A stretch of DNA of 56,957 nucleotides from an uncultured Lachnospiraceae bacterium (GTDB lineage: Bacteria; Bacillota; Clostridia; Lachnospirales; Lachnospiraceae): contig CAKRVA010000010.1 of the NCBI GenBank assembly GCA_934408585.1, positions 1 through 56,957 of the forward strand. Reading direction: 5' to 3'. The notes under the pieces are model-generated. The model was not told the DNA's origin and made no database searches. It saw only the letters and a list, made by a program, of their open reading frames with translations. A program made the translations under genes and the position numbers. Shown one piece after another: positions 16,402 to 25,840 of this stretch; the stretch's first letter is position 1, and each line of letters opens with the position of its first letter.

Positions 16402-16920
16402 ATGTACCCAGTTACAGACGCATATGCAAATTCAATGACTCCGTATGCCGGTGCTTATTTAACCGGCAGTGTTCCTGCTACAGCTTCCACAGAAGGCTCC
16501 TCCAAGGTAGTTTTGAATCCCGGAGAGTCCACGGAAGTTGCTCCCGGAAGAAAAACTTCCCCTGCAGAATGTAAAACCTGCAAGGAGCGGAAATATCAGG
16601 ACGGCTCTGACGAAATGGTTTCCTTTAAGTCTGCTGCCCACATTTCTCCACAGGCCTCTGCCTCCAGAGTTATGGCTCATGAACAGGAGCATGTCAGCAA
16701 TGCATACAAAAAGGCATCCCAGGGAAACGGCAAGGTTCTCGCTGCAAATGTTTCCTTAAAAACGGCAATTTGTCCGGAATGCGGAAGAAGCTACGTTGCC
16801 GGTGGTACAACGACGACTAAAATCCAGTACCCGAATGAAAAAGTAAATCCGTATATGAAAAATCGGAAATCTGCTGATGCTTCTGCCACAACCGGCGGAA
16901 ATATTGATTTGGCAGTATAG
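16402..16920 (+). CDS. putative metalloprotease of the SprA-related/CJM1_0395 type
   Basis: 172 residues from the ATG that has AAAGGAGGAG eight nt upstream. A Cys pair CKTCKERKYQDGS is followed by PQASASRVMAHEQEHV; the HEQEH motif matches the zinc-binding HExxH pattern. A second Cys pair CPECGRSYV follows, then a Thr/Tyr-rich tail. Proteins of this family are annotated as putative metalloproteases without known substrates. It lies between two small membrane-protein genes on the same strand. Confidence 0.75.
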   Translation: MYPVTDAYANSMTPYAGAYLTGSVPATASTEGSSKVVLNPGESTEVAPGRKTSPAECKTCKERKYQDGSDEMVSFKSAAHISPQASASRVMAHEQEHVSNAYKKASQGNGKVLAANVSLKTAICPECGRSYVAGGTTTTKIQYPNEKVNPYMKNRKSADASATTGGNIDLAV

Positions 16921-16943
16921 AATCTTAACATGAGAGGTTTATC

Positions 16944-17669
16944 ATGAATCCATACTTATCATCATCCAGTTTAAAAAGCCTTGCGAGAGGTCAATTATTA
17001 GGAAGATACCGTTCTGTTGTAAGTATCTTCCTTCTTCATGTTTTGTGCATTATGGGACTCAATGTACTTGTTACCATGGTTTTACAGCCAACGACTCTCG
17101 TCCGGTCTTTTCTTTACTATATTGCAAGCTATCTGGTATATGTACTTTCCGGTTTCTTTCAGGCCGGCGAGTCCTATGTTTACCTGAAAATTGCAAATAA
17201 TCAGCCTGTTACTTCCAAAGATTTATTTTTCTGTTTCAAAGAAGATAACAACCGCACTGCTGCAATTCAGATCTGGCTTGCCGCCTTTAAGCTGCTGGCA
17301 CTGCTGCCTTCCGTTATCTACTATCACTTTTTTATGAAAACTACGAATTTTCTTGGAATTGACCGCACTTATACCATTCTGTTGCTTTTGGGAATTCTGT
17401 GCTTCCTTTGGATTCAGATTCTGTTTTCCCAGTGCTTTTATCTGATGCTGGATTTTGAAGAGTACAGTGCCCGACAGATTATGAAAAAGAGCCTTCAATT
17501 AATAAAAGGAAGTAAACGGAGACTCCTGTATATCATGCTCTCCTTCCTTCCTCTTTATCTGCTTGGCTTTCTCTCCTGCGGAATCGGCTTCTTATGGGTC
17601 ATTCCGTACACCTACGCAACATATACCAATTTCTATCTTGACTTAATCAAAAAAGGAAACTCTTTATGA
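16944..17669 (+). CDS. DUF975 family membrane protein
   Basis: 241 residues with six or so hydrophobic segments. The N-terminal ARGQLLGRYRSVVSIFLL and the late IMKKSLQLIKGSKRRLLYIML followed by LGFLSCGIGFLWVIPYTYAT are typical of DUF975 integral membrane proteins. AGAGG lies upstream. The stop codon lies inside a hairpin shared with the convergent prfB gene. The function is unknown. Confidence 0.85.
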   Translation: MNPYLSSSSLKSLARGQLLGRYRSVVSIFLLHVLCIMGLNVLVTMVLQPTTLVRSFLYYIASYLVYVLSGFFQAGESYVYLKIANNQPVTSKDLFFCFKEDNNRTAAIQIWLAAFKLLALLPSVIYYHFFMKTTNFLGIDRTYTILLLLGILCFLWIQILFSQCFYLMLDFEEYSARQIMKKSLQLIKGSKRRLLYIMLSFLPLYLLGFLSCGIGFLWVIPYTYATYTNFYLDLIKKGNSL

Positions 17670-17686
17670 GTTTCCTTTCATTTTTA
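17649..17686. terminator. bidirectional terminator overlapping two stop codons
   Basis: AAAGGAAACTC, loop TTTAT, GAGTTTCCTTT forms an 11-bp stem. On minus it is followed by TTTTTTGATT and on plus by CATTTTT. The stop codons of the DUF975 gene (17667-17669) and of prfB (17664-17666) both lie in it, and the two genes overlap by 6 bp. Confidence 0.8.
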
Positions 17687-18771
17687 AATACGCATTAATA
17701 AACAAATCAATCCCACCATCTAAAACCGCATCCACATTTCCCGTTTCTGCATTTGTTCTGTGGTCCTTTACCAATGTATATGGCTGCATGACATAAGACC
17801 GAATCTGATTTCCCCATCCGATTTCCTTGACTTCTCCACGAATATCCGAAAGCTTTTCGGCATTTGCCTCTTTCTGAAGCATGTAGAGCTTTGCCTTTAA
17901 CATCTGCATTGCCTTGTCTTTGTTCTGGAATTGGGAACGTTCATTCTGGCACTGTACCACAATACCCGTTGGAATATGGGTGATACGGATTGCCGAAGAG
18001 GTCTTGTTAATATGCTGTCCACCGGCACCACTGCTTCGGTACGTGTCAATTCTCAAATCTTCTTCATTAATCTCTACATCAACATCTTCTTCAATATCCG
18101 GCATAACATCCAGAGATACAAATGAAGTCTGACGTTTGCCCTGTGCATTAAACGGAGAAATTCGTACCAGACGATGAACCCCTTTTTCAGATTTCAGATA
18201 TCCATAGGCATTTGTTCCATTGACCTGAAAAGTCACCGATTTAATTCCCGCCTCATCGCCATCCAGATAATCCAGGACTTCAATCGTAAAACCTTTTCGC
18301 TCCGCCCATCTTGTGTACATCCGGTAAAGCATCGCACACCAGTCACAGCTCTCTGTACCGCCGGCACCGGCATTTAATTTCAAAATCGCGTTATCGCTGT
18401 CATATTCTTCCGATAGCAATGTACTGATTCGTATCTCTTCAAAAGCATTGATGAATCCATCCAGTTCTTCACGGATTTCTTCCGCCATGGTTTCATCATT
18501 TTCTTCGTTCGCCATATCGATTAATGTTTCGATATCCTCATACTGTGCTTCCAAATCATGTATGGTTTTCACACTATCCTGAAGATTTTTGAGCTCCTTC
18601 ATTTTTTGATTGGAAATATCCGGATTGTCCCAAAAACCGGGAGCCTCCATTTCCATCTGAAGCTCTTCAATTTTCTTAGCTTTATCTGCTAAGTTAAAGT
18701 GAATCCCTCACTTCCGCTAAAGGGGACTTGTAAGTCAGTAATTCTGTTTTTAACTGGTCTAACAATACCAC
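17664..18771 (-). CDS. prfB: peptide chain release factor 2, with programmed +1 frameshift
   Basis: RF2 ends translation at UGA and UAA. The gene is split into a 25-codon zero-frame part starting at GTG 18771 and a +1-frame part from 18695, joined at CTT-TAA-C. The joined start reads SPLAEVRDSL then NLADKAKKIEE, as RF2 does. The main frame has the anticodon-like SPF-type region (RISPFNAQGKRQTSF) and the catalytic GGQ (RSSGAGGQHINKTSSA). The total is about 368 residues, the normal length. The gene follows secA by 10 nt, as in other Firmicutes. The in-frame stop is TAA rather than the usual TGA. The GTG start is the best fit to family N-termini but has only a modest ribosome site. Confidence 0.95.
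18693..18709 (-). promoter_or_regulatory. prfB +1 frameshift site with UAA stop
   Basis: On the minus strand GAGGG (18705-18709) is followed by ATTCA, CTT (18697-18699), TAA (18694-18696) and C. The slippery CUU, a Shine-Dalgarno-like stimulator upstream and the C after the stop match the RF2 autoregulatory frameshift. The stop is UAA, and the spacer from GAGGG to CUU is 5 nt, against 3 nt in the E. coli site. Confidence 0.85.
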
Positions 18772-18781
18772 TCCACGTCAC

Positions 18782-21358
18782 CTACTTTCTTCCGCAACAC
18801 TGCTTATATTTCTTACCACTTCCACATGGACAGGGGTCATTCGGATAAACCTTGGCTTCCATACGTTTTACCGGAGCCTTAACTGCTGAGTCATCCTTGT
18901 TTGTTCCGGTAACCTTTGCTACCTGTTCACGTTCTACCTTTTGTTCAATCTTTACATGGAACAATGCACGCACGGTATCTTCTTTGATGTTCTGTGTCAT
19001 CTCATCAAACATTTCATAACCGTTCATCTTATACTCAACAAGCGGATCTCTCTGTCCGTATGCCTGCAATCCGGCTCCCTGACGAAGCTGTTCCATATCA
19101 TCAATGTGATCCATCCACTTATGGTCAATCACCTTAAGCAAAATCACACGCTCAATCTCACGGATGGTTTCCGGTTCCGGGAATTCTGCTTCTTTTGCTT
19201 CATAAAGCTTAACAGCTTCTTCCTTTAACTGCTGCTTCAAAGCATTTTTCTTTGGTGTATGGATTCTTCCACGTTTTACCGGTGCCAATGGAATAATCGG
19301 AAGCAGTAAAGAGTTCAGCTCTTCCAGATTCCAATCATCATATGCGGTATCATCACCGATTACCATATCAACTGTTCCTTCCGTGATATCGGTAATCATC
19401 TTATAAATGGCATCACGCATGCTTTCGCCATCCAATACCTGACGACGTTCCTTGTAAATAATTTCTCTTTGTTCATTCATTACCTGGTCATATTCCAACA
19501 GGTTTTTACGAATTCCAAAGTTATTGCTTTCAATCTTCTTCTGTGCAGACTCAATCGCATTCGTCAGCATCTTATGTTCGATTTCCTGATTTTCCGGAAT
19601 TCCGAGCGTATTAAACATGTTAATCAGACGTTCAGAACCAAACAATCTCATCAAATCGTCTTCCAGTGAAATATAGAACTTTGATTCACCGGGGTCTCCC
19701 TGACGGCCGGAACGTCCACGGAGCTGATTATCAATACGTCTTGATTCATGACGCTCTGTACCGATAATCTTAAGTCCGCCTGCTGCCTTTGAAATATCAT
19801 CCAGCTTAATATCCGTACCACGACCTGCCATGTTGGTTGCAATCGTAACGGCACCATGGATACCTGCATCTGCTACAATTTCTGCTTCCAGCTCATGGAA
19901 TTTTGCATTCAAAACATTATGTTTAATACCTTCTCTTGTCAACAGACGGCTCAGTTCCTCAGATGCCTCAATCGTAATTGTACCTACCAGAACCGGCTGG
20001 TCCTTTGCATGGGCCTCTTTTACTGCCTCGACAATCGCATGCAGTTTTTCCTTTTTGGTTTTATAAACCGCATCCTGCAAGTCCTTACGGGCAACCGGAC
20101 GGTTTGTCGGAATTTCAATAACATCCATTCCGTAAATATCACGGAATTCCCGTTCCTCGGTCAATGCGGTACCGGTCATACCTGCTTTTTTATCAAATTT
20201 ATTAAAGAAGTTCTGGAACGTAATTGTTGCCAGCGTCTTACTCTCACGTTTTACTTTTACATGTTCCTTGGCTTCGATTGCCTGATGGAGTCCGTCAGAA
20301 TAACGACGTCCCGGCATAATACGTCCGGTAAATTCATCTACAATCAATACCTGATCATCTTTTACCACGTAATCCTGGTCACGGAACATCAGATTATGTG
20401 CACGCAATGCAAGGATAATATTATGTTGGATTTCGATGTTCTCCGGGTCAGCCAGGTTATCAATCTGGAAAAACTTTTCTACCTTATCAACACCCTGTGC
20501 GGTAAGGTTTACGACCTTGTCCTTCTCGTTTACAATAAAGTCACCGGTTTCTTCCCGCTCAACGCCCATAATGGCATCCATCTTGGTAAGGTCTTCCATA
20601 TCCTCACCACGCTGCAACTGTCTTGCCAGAACATCACAAACCTCATAAAGCTTCGTGGATTTTCCACTTTGACCGGAAATAATCAACGGTGTTCTTGCTT
20701 CATCAATCAAAACGGAGTCCACCTCATCGATGATGGCATAATGCAAATCACGAAGTACAAGCTGTTCCTTATAAATCACCATGTTATCACGCAGATAATC
20801 AAATCCCAATTCGTTATTGGTTACATACGTAATATCACAACTATACGCCTCTCTTCTTTCTTCCGGCGTCATGCTGTTTAATACCACACCAACTGTCAGA
20901 CCAAGGAACTTGTGAATTTCGCCCATCCACTCGGAGTCACGCTTTGCCAGATAATCATTTACCGTAACAACATGTACTCCTTTTCCTTCCAATGCATTCA
21001 GATAAGCCGGTAATGTGGAAACAAGTGTTTTTCCTTCACCTGTTTTCATTTCTGCGATACGTCCCTGATGAAGAATAATACCACCAATCAGCTGTACCCG
21101 GAAATGTTCCATATTAAGGACACGCTTTCCTGCTTCACGTACTACCGCAAATGCTTCCGGTAAAAGGTCATCCAGTGTTTCTCCTTCTTTCAGACGCTTC
21201 TTGAATTCTTCGGTTTTTGCTTTCAGTTCCTCATCAGAAAGCTTCTGCATTTCCGGACGTAAATCTTCTATCTTCTGTACTAATGGTTCAATTCGTTTTA
21301 ATTCTCTCTCACTATGTGTACCAAATACTTTTTGAATCAAATTCATATGCAGTACCAT
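18782..21358 (-). CDS. secA: protein translocase ATPase SecA
   Basis: 858 residues. The motor of Sec-dependent export at the membrane. Visible motifs: MKTGEGKTLVSTLPAYLNA (Walker A), NNELGFDYLRDNM, DEVDSVLIDEARTPLIISG (Walker B/DEVD), TNMAGRGTDIKL, GTERHESRRIDNQLRGR, and the C-terminal zinc-binding CPCGSGKKYKQCCG that contacts SecB or ribosomes. The ATG at 21358 is preceded by AGGAAAGG; the ATG four codons later is an alternative. Own promoter at 21417-21445; prfB follows. Confidence 0.97.
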   Translation of the reverse strand: MVLHMNLIQKVFGTHSERELKRIEPLVQKIEDLRPEMQKLSDEELKAKTEEFKKRLKEGETLDDLLPEAFAVVREAGKRVLNMEHFRVQLIGGIILHQGRIAEMKTGEGKTLVSTLPAYLNALEGKGVHVVTVNDYLAKRDSEWMGEIHKFLGLTVGVVLNSMTPEERREAYSCDITYVTNNELGFDYLRDNMVIYKEQLVLRDLHYAIIDEVDSVLIDEARTPLIISGQSGKSTKLYEVCDVLARQLQRGEDMEDLTKMDAIMGVEREETGDFIVNEKDKVVNLTAQGVDKVEKFFQIDNLADPENIEIQHNIILALRAHNLMFRDQDYVVKDDQVLIVDEFTGRIMPGRRYSDGLHQAIEAKEHVKVKRESKTLATITFQNFFNKFDKKAGMTGTALTEEREFRDIYGMDVIEIPTNRPVARKDLQDAVYKTKKEKLHAIVEAVKEAHAKDQPVLVGTITIEASEELSRLLTREGIKHNVLNAKFHELEAEIVADAGIHGAVTIATNMAGRGTDIKLDDISKAAGGLKIIGTERHESRRIDNQLRGRSGRQGDPGESKFYISLEDDLMRLFGSERLINMFNTLGIPENQEIEHKMLTNAIESAQKKIESNNFGIRKNLLEYDQVMNEQREIIYKERRQVLDGESMRDAIYKMITDITEGTVDMVIGDDTAYDDWNLEELNSLLLPIIPLAPVKRGRIHTPKKNALKQQLKEEAVKLYEAKEAEFPEPETIREIERVILLKVIDHKWMDHIDDMEQLRQGAGLQAYGQRDPLVEYKMNGYEMFDEMTQNIKEDTVRALFHVKIEQKVEREQVAKVTGTNKDDSAVKAPVKRMEAKVYPNDPCPCGSGKKYKQCCGRK

Positions 21359-21401
21359 ACCTTTCCTGCGGTTATTACATATAAAATTCCCAAATAATAA
21401 C

Positions 21402-21437
21402 AAAACCGCAATCTCTATTGTAGCAGATTTGCGGTTT
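21402..21437 (-). terminator. terminator-like hairpin after the PilZ gene
   Basis: A 9-bp stem AAACCGCAA / TTGCGGTTT with a 17-nt loop begins 5 nt after the PilZ stop and is followed on the minus strand by TTGTTATTATTT. It overlaps the -10 and spacer of the secA promoter. Confidence 0.55.
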
Positions 21438-21445
21438 AGATTCAA
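21417..21445 (-). promoter_or_regulatory. likely secA promoter
   Basis: The minus strand reads TTGAAT (21440-21445), 17 bp, TACAAT (21417-21422), about 60 bp before the secA start. The -35 overlaps the PilZ stop codon, and the -10 lies in the loop of the terminator-like hairpin. Confidence 0.6.
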
Positions 21446-22089
21446 CCTTTCATATTTCTTCCCCGTGAGGAATTTCCTTCGTTTTTATTCCTGCGCTGTT
21501 TATCCGCAAGATACTTCTCCAGATTCTGACACATGTTGACTATCACAAAGCCATACGTCAACCGGTCTTCATCCTCCACAATCCGGACTACCCTTCCGCG
21601 AAAACCAAGCTGATAACCCATATCCTCCAGGAAAATGGTAACTTCATCTCCCTCGTGCAGCTTGAATTTCTTTTTCTGGTCGGTTATGGCAAAACCGGTC
21701 GCACTGATGTCTTTAATCATCACCTGCTCATCTTTTTCACCATTCCGCCGCATACGTCCCACCTTGGAAATTCCGACACGAAATGCCTGTCTACGGTTAT
21801 GACGCATCCCGTCCCCCGACACCTGCAAAACATAATCCTGCCCGGAGTAATAAGCAACTCTGGCAGACTTCCAGCGTATCGGCGTCTGATCCGGAGGATA
21901 ATATTCAATTGCAACCTGGACATTATTAAAATTCAGCTTTTCCTTGATATCGCTTTTAAGCTCCACCAGGGAAGCATCATCCCGAATGTTCCGATTGATA
22001 ACCGCTTCCATGGTAATCTGCTTATTATCATTGCTGATTTGCAGTATAATCTCGTCACCGGTTTCCAGTTCAGACAATCGTACCCCCAT
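21442..22089 (-). CDS. PilZ-domain c-di-GMP-binding protein (YcgR-like)
   Basis: 215 residues. A YcgR-N-like domain (residues 1-95; LETGDEIILQI, QVAIEYYPPDQ) precedes a PilZ domain. That domain has the c-di-GMP motif RRQAFR (RxxxR type), then the DISATGFAI motif (D/NxSxxG), and ends with a basic tail. Such proteins slow flagella or link c-di-GMP to surface behaviour. AGGAAGG lies upstream. An MCP gene at 31.5-33.2 kb is consistent with a chemotactic, possibly motile cell. Confidence 0.9.
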   Translation of the reverse strand: MGVRLSELETGDEIILQISNDNKQITMEAVINRNIRDDASLVELKSDIKEKLNFNNVQVAIEYYPPDQTPIRWKSARVAYYSGQDYVLQVSGDGMRHNRRQAFRVGISKVGRMRRNGEKDEQVMIKDISATGFAITDQKKKFKLHEGDEVTIFLEDMGYQLGFRGRVVRIVEDEDRLTYGFVIVNMCQNLEKYLADKQRRNKNEGNSSRGRNMKG

Positions 22090-22175
22090 GTTCCGTTTCC
22101 TTCCTGGTCCATACCTTCTCTTTTGTGATTGTTACACTTTTATCATACCATGTTTTTTTTACAATGGCTATCTAT

Positions 22176-23498
22176 TTATCGTATTTCTTCTGTCTCAATA
22201 ATAAACGAAACACTACCTGTCTTTCCTTCTTCCAGACCACTGAAGTTGCAATACTGCTCATCGGAATCTTTCATTTTCTTCAGCTTATCGGAAATACTGC
22301 GAATATCATCTGCTTTTGTAGCATAATCCGAAGTGTCTTCCTCGTCGTCATCGGAATTCATACTGTCAACCGCTTTATCAACACCTGAAGTATACGCAGA
22401 CACTCCCTCTGAAAGCGCTTTACTTCCCTGTGCCAGCTGGGAAACCTGTGCAGAAATTGCCGCATAAGCTGTCGGATTATCCTGTGCCATCTGAGTCAGT
22501 GCCTCATCAAGTGCTCCCAGTCCATTGCTCAGCGTTTCTGCTCCTGTACGAAGATTCTTCCCACCATCCTTCAGCTTTTTGATTTTATCCTTCAAATCCG
22601 TGGCATTTCCGGAAGCCTTACCCAGCTTATCTGCGAGTTCATCCAGTTTATCCGTCAAATCATCAAAACGGTCGCTCTCCATTACGCCGTTAGAATACAT
22701 CGTCGCCGTAAAATCCAATTCAAAATCCGTAGCGTCAAAGCTGACTTCCATAAATTCCGGAATATCAATGTCTTCTTCCTTCGTAAGTTCCATCGTATCA
22801 AAGTCCATAACGTCACTGACGCCCGGAAGCATAAATCCATAAATCAGATAGTCCCCATCCATGTACTGCACTTCGCCATTTTCCACTTTGACATTCTTTG
22901 CATGCTCCTCGGATAACATCATGCCGGTAATTGCAACAAACGGTGTTATTTCATCATCCTTTTTGGTATTGTTTGTATAGTCAAAACGAATTCTGATTTT
23001 TCCATTGGCTCCTGCAAGTTCTGCCGGAGAACTTTCCTTATCATTCAGATAATACGTAACCTTAAGTGTAACCGGTAGTTCACTTTCCGGGTCTGCGGTT
23101 CCTTCATAATGAATGTCCTGTCCGTGATTCTGCCATTCATACATCCCGTTTCCAAGGTCTGTAACCTCTTCATCTCCATCATTGTTCCTGAGTTCCGTCA
23201 ATATACTCTTATCGGTAAGCTTTGTATCAAGGCCATGATTCTTCAGCGATGCCGTAACCTTTATCTCTGTTGGTGTACCATTGGCATCTGCCAATACATA
23301 TACGGATTCTTCCTTGTCCTTTTCCATACCGCTTTCCTGATACTCATAAACCTCTTCACCGGCTTCTGCACCCTCTTCTACCGTCGTATCGGTATCCGTT
23401 TGTGTTAGCTCTTCTTTCTCTTCTGCCTGACAGCCTCCTATGGCAAGTGCGCCCATGACAAGTGCCAATCCTGCTCCATACCAAAATTTTCTTTTCAT
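22176..23498 (-). CDS. lipoprotein with coiled coil, partner of the FtsX-type ABC system
   Basis: 440 residues. The signal MKRKFWYGAGLALVMG precedes a lipobox-like IGGC with Cys at about position 23. An acidic linker, a beta-rich half and a late helical repeat region follow. The repeat region has heptad-like segments (DRFDDLTDKLDELADKL; NLRTGAETLSNGLGALDEAL) resembling YhgE/Pip-type coils. AGAGGAG lies 8 nt before the start. It follows the 772-residue permease by 13 nt, so it probably belongs to that transporter or attaches it to the cell surface. Confidence 0.8.
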   Translation of the reverse strand: MKRKFWYGAGLALVMGALAIGGCQAEEKEELTQTDTDTTVEEGAEAGEEVYEYQESGMEKDKEESVYVLADANGTPTEIKVTASLKNHGLDTKLTDKSILTELRNNDGDEEVTDLGNGMYEWQNHGQDIHYEGTADPESELPVTLKVTYYLNDKESSPAELAGANGKIRIRFDYTNNTKKDDEITPFVAITGMMLSEEHAKNVKVENGEVQYMDGDYLIYGFMLPGVSDVMDFDTMELTKEEDIDIPEFMEVSFDATDFELDFTATMYSNGVMESDRFDDLTDKLDELADKLGKASGNATDLKDKIKKLKDGGKNLRTGAETLSNGLGALDEALTQMAQDNPTAYAAISAQVSQLAQGSKALSEGVSAYTSGVDKAVDSMNSDDDEEDTSDYATKADDIRSISDKLKKMKDSDEQYCNFSGLEEGKTGSVSFIIETEEIR

Positions 23499-23511
23499 AC
23501 GATCATCTCCT

Positions 23512-25830
23512 CTATTCCACATTCTTAAGTGCAATATCCATTGGCACCTTTGCTATTTTTCTCAGCTCCAGTATTGCCACAACCAGATAACATCCGATTC
23601 CAAGAAGAATCATCTCCAGATACACTTTATTTGGTGCCCAGAATGGAAGCCATCCGGTCATCATCTGGGACATCATCACCATCCAGATTTTTTCTATGAG
23701 CCAGTAAACAACCGGAATACTGAGAAGAACACACAATACCACCACGATTGATGTTGGCAAAATATAGAGCCTTGCGATTTCTCCTCTCGAATATCCCAGA
23801 ATCTTGGTCATGGAAATGGACTGGGCATTCTTTTCAATGATAATTTTGCTGAGCAGATAAACCAGCACTGCAAAAATCAGAATTGCAAATCCACACATCA
23901 GCCACATCATTTGTCCCATGGAACGCTCCAGCTGTCGGCTCACTTTCGTCAGGGCATCCAGGTCGATTACGGAACCTATGTATTTGCTGTCTATATCTGT
24001 AATCTCCGAATTACTGAAATAGCCACCAAACATTCCATCGCCCAAGTCAAAGGCTTTGTTCAAATCTTCTCTTCGCATAAATACATTCAGGCTGGCTTCG
24101 TATTCATAGATTCCCGTAACCGTAAATGTATAGGTTTTATCTTCGTATTTTTCCTTTAAAGTAATTTCATCCCCCTTGTGAAGATGGAATTTTTCTGCAT
24201 AAGCAGAGGAAACATATACATCATTTTCTTCCAGCTTTAATGGGATGTATTTGCTGTTTGGTTCAATTCCATAGAATAAAATGTCCTCCAGCATATATTT
24301 TTCATCCGTTGTACGAAGCGTATAGGCACTGAATTTCTCTGCGTCTTCATTTCTTGTTTCTACTTCTTTTTCAAACTGAAGCATCGTCAGCAGACTTTTC
24401 AGTTTGTATTTATCATCCATTTCCGACAATGGCATATTCAGCAGATATTGGTAATCTGCAATCATATTATTCGTGATTTCTTCCTGATAATGTTCCATGA
24501 CAGGATTCATGACAAGACCAAACATCAGTAACAGATACGCAAATAAAATTCCAATAAGCATCATCAGGTAATTTGGTAAGTTCTGCAGCATTACCCGTGT
24601 ACGGAATCTGGTAAAAAAGGGAATCTTTGTATTCAGATGAACTGCTCTCTTTTTCTTTTTGCGGCTCAAATCCCGTCGTATAAACTGCAATGGACTGAAC
24701 TTCATCTGCTTGTATAGAATCAAAAAGTTAATTGCCATCATCAGTAATACCGGTACTACCGTTGTTATCATAAATGCATCGGCATTCCATATGGTAATAT
24801 AGGTCGGAAGACTATAGCTTCCGTAATACATCTGGACACAGATTTCCTTCATTACGGTATATCCAAGAATATTACCAATGACTGCACTAATCAGTGTCAC
24901 CACGCACGGCATTGCCATATAATGCCGGACAAGTTCTCCTCTTGTATATCCGCTTGCACGGAGTGTACCGATTACATTTGCTTCTTTTTCAATCGTATTT
25001 GTTGTTGTGATTGCAAAAACGAATGCCAGAATCGCAATTACCATATAAAGCAGGACAATCATCATTGCCCGGTCACTTCCCATATCATCCCCGGTAAAAT
25101 TAATTGCCTGGTTCTGAAAACGTGGAATAAAATCTTTTAATGTAATCTCCTGATTGATTGCACTCATCAAATCTTCTGAAATTGTTTTTTCCTCGGCATC
25201 ACTTGCAGGCTCCTGCAAATATTTCCATGCATAGCAATAATGCAGGTCATCCTTGGCAAATTCCGAAAAGCACTCCGATGTTACTACTGCAACACCAAAA
25301 AGCTGTGCGTCAAACATAGAATCATTATTATTTTCAAAAAGGCAGCTATAATCCGGTAAAGCTACCAGTCCGGTAATCTTCCAGCTTCCTGCATCTGTTT
25401 GCAGCGTATCTCCAACTGTCAGACCATTGTTGTCGGCAAACATACGGTCAATCGCAATTTCCTGATTATTCGTTGGCAGTTCTCCATCCATCAGGCAGAT
25501 TGTATTTACCGTTTTGCGGTTTTCATAAATTCGAACAGTAGCTCCAAAATCCGTCTTCTGCTCCACATAGAACTGGTCGTATAACTTAATGTCATTTTCC
25601 TCGATTGCTTTCCGCTGTGCCTTATTCATTTTCAGTTCTGTCGTAAAATGACCATTTTCAACGTTATACTTTGTAAAACCATTTTCGTATGCTTTCAGCA
25701 TACTGCTATCTGCTACCAGGAAGCCGGAAATAAAGCCGATGGAAAGCACCAGTAGAATGAAAATCACAAGATATTTGCCAAAATCATCTTTGATTTCCCT
25801 GGGCAAACGTTTGTATAATGGATTTCTCAT
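23512..25830 (-). CDS. FtsX-like ABC transporter permease (large, two FtsX domains)
   Basis: 772 residues. One N-terminal helix (FGKYLVIFILLVLSIGFISGFLV) precedes an extracellular domain of about 230 residues. Three helices with NTIEKEANVIGTLRASGYTR follow, then a central helix, a second extracellular domain, and three C-terminal helices with NAQSISMTKILGYSRGEI. The two FtsX domains each carry the expected motif after the first helix of the triplet. The start has AAGGAGG six nt upstream. Works with the ATPase at 25841-26539; the substrate is unknown, likely a peptide, lipid or drug. Confidence 0.92.
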   Translation of the reverse strand: MRNPLYKRLPREIKDDFGKYLVIFILLVLSIGFISGFLVADSSMLKAYENGFTKYNVENGHFTTELKMNKAQRKAIEENDIKLYDQFYVEQKTDFGATVRIYENRKTVNTICLMDGELPTNNQEIAIDRMFADNNGLTVGDTLQTDAGSWKITGLVALPDYSCLFENNNDSMFDAQLFGVAVVTSECFSEFAKDDLHYCYAWKYLQEPASDAEEKTISEDLMSAINQEITLKDFIPRFQNQAINFTGDDMGSDRAMMIVLLYMVIAILAFVFAITTTNTIEKEANVIGTLRASGYTRGELVRHYMAMPCVVTLISAVIGNILGYTVMKEICVQMYYGSYSLPTYITIWNADAFMITTVVPVLLMMAINFLILYKQMKFSPLQFIRRDLSRKKKKRAVHLNTKIPFFTRFRTRVMLQNLPNYLMMLIGILFAYLLLMFGLVMNPVMEHYQEEITNNMIADYQYLLNMPLSEMDDKYKLKSLLTMLQFEKEVETRNEDAEKFSAYTLRTTDEKYMLEDILFYGIEPNSKYIPLKLEENDVYVSSAYAEKFHLHKGDEITLKEKYEDKTYTFTVTGIYEYEASLNVFMRREDLNKAFDLGDGMFGGYFSNSEITDIDSKYIGSVIDLDALTKVSRQLERSMGQMMWLMCGFAILIFAVLVYLLSKIIIEKNAQSISMTKILGYSRGEIARLYILPTSIVVVLCVLLSIPVVYWLIEKIWMVMMSQMMTGWLPFWAPNKVYLEMILLGIGCYLVVAILELRKIAKVPMDIALKNVE

Positions 25831-25840
25831 GTTTCCCTCC

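Noticed and set aside
17664..18656. prfB as a 5'-truncated pseudogene
   Set aside because: The missing N-terminus is encoded upstream in the other frame and joins at a typical RF2 frameshift site.
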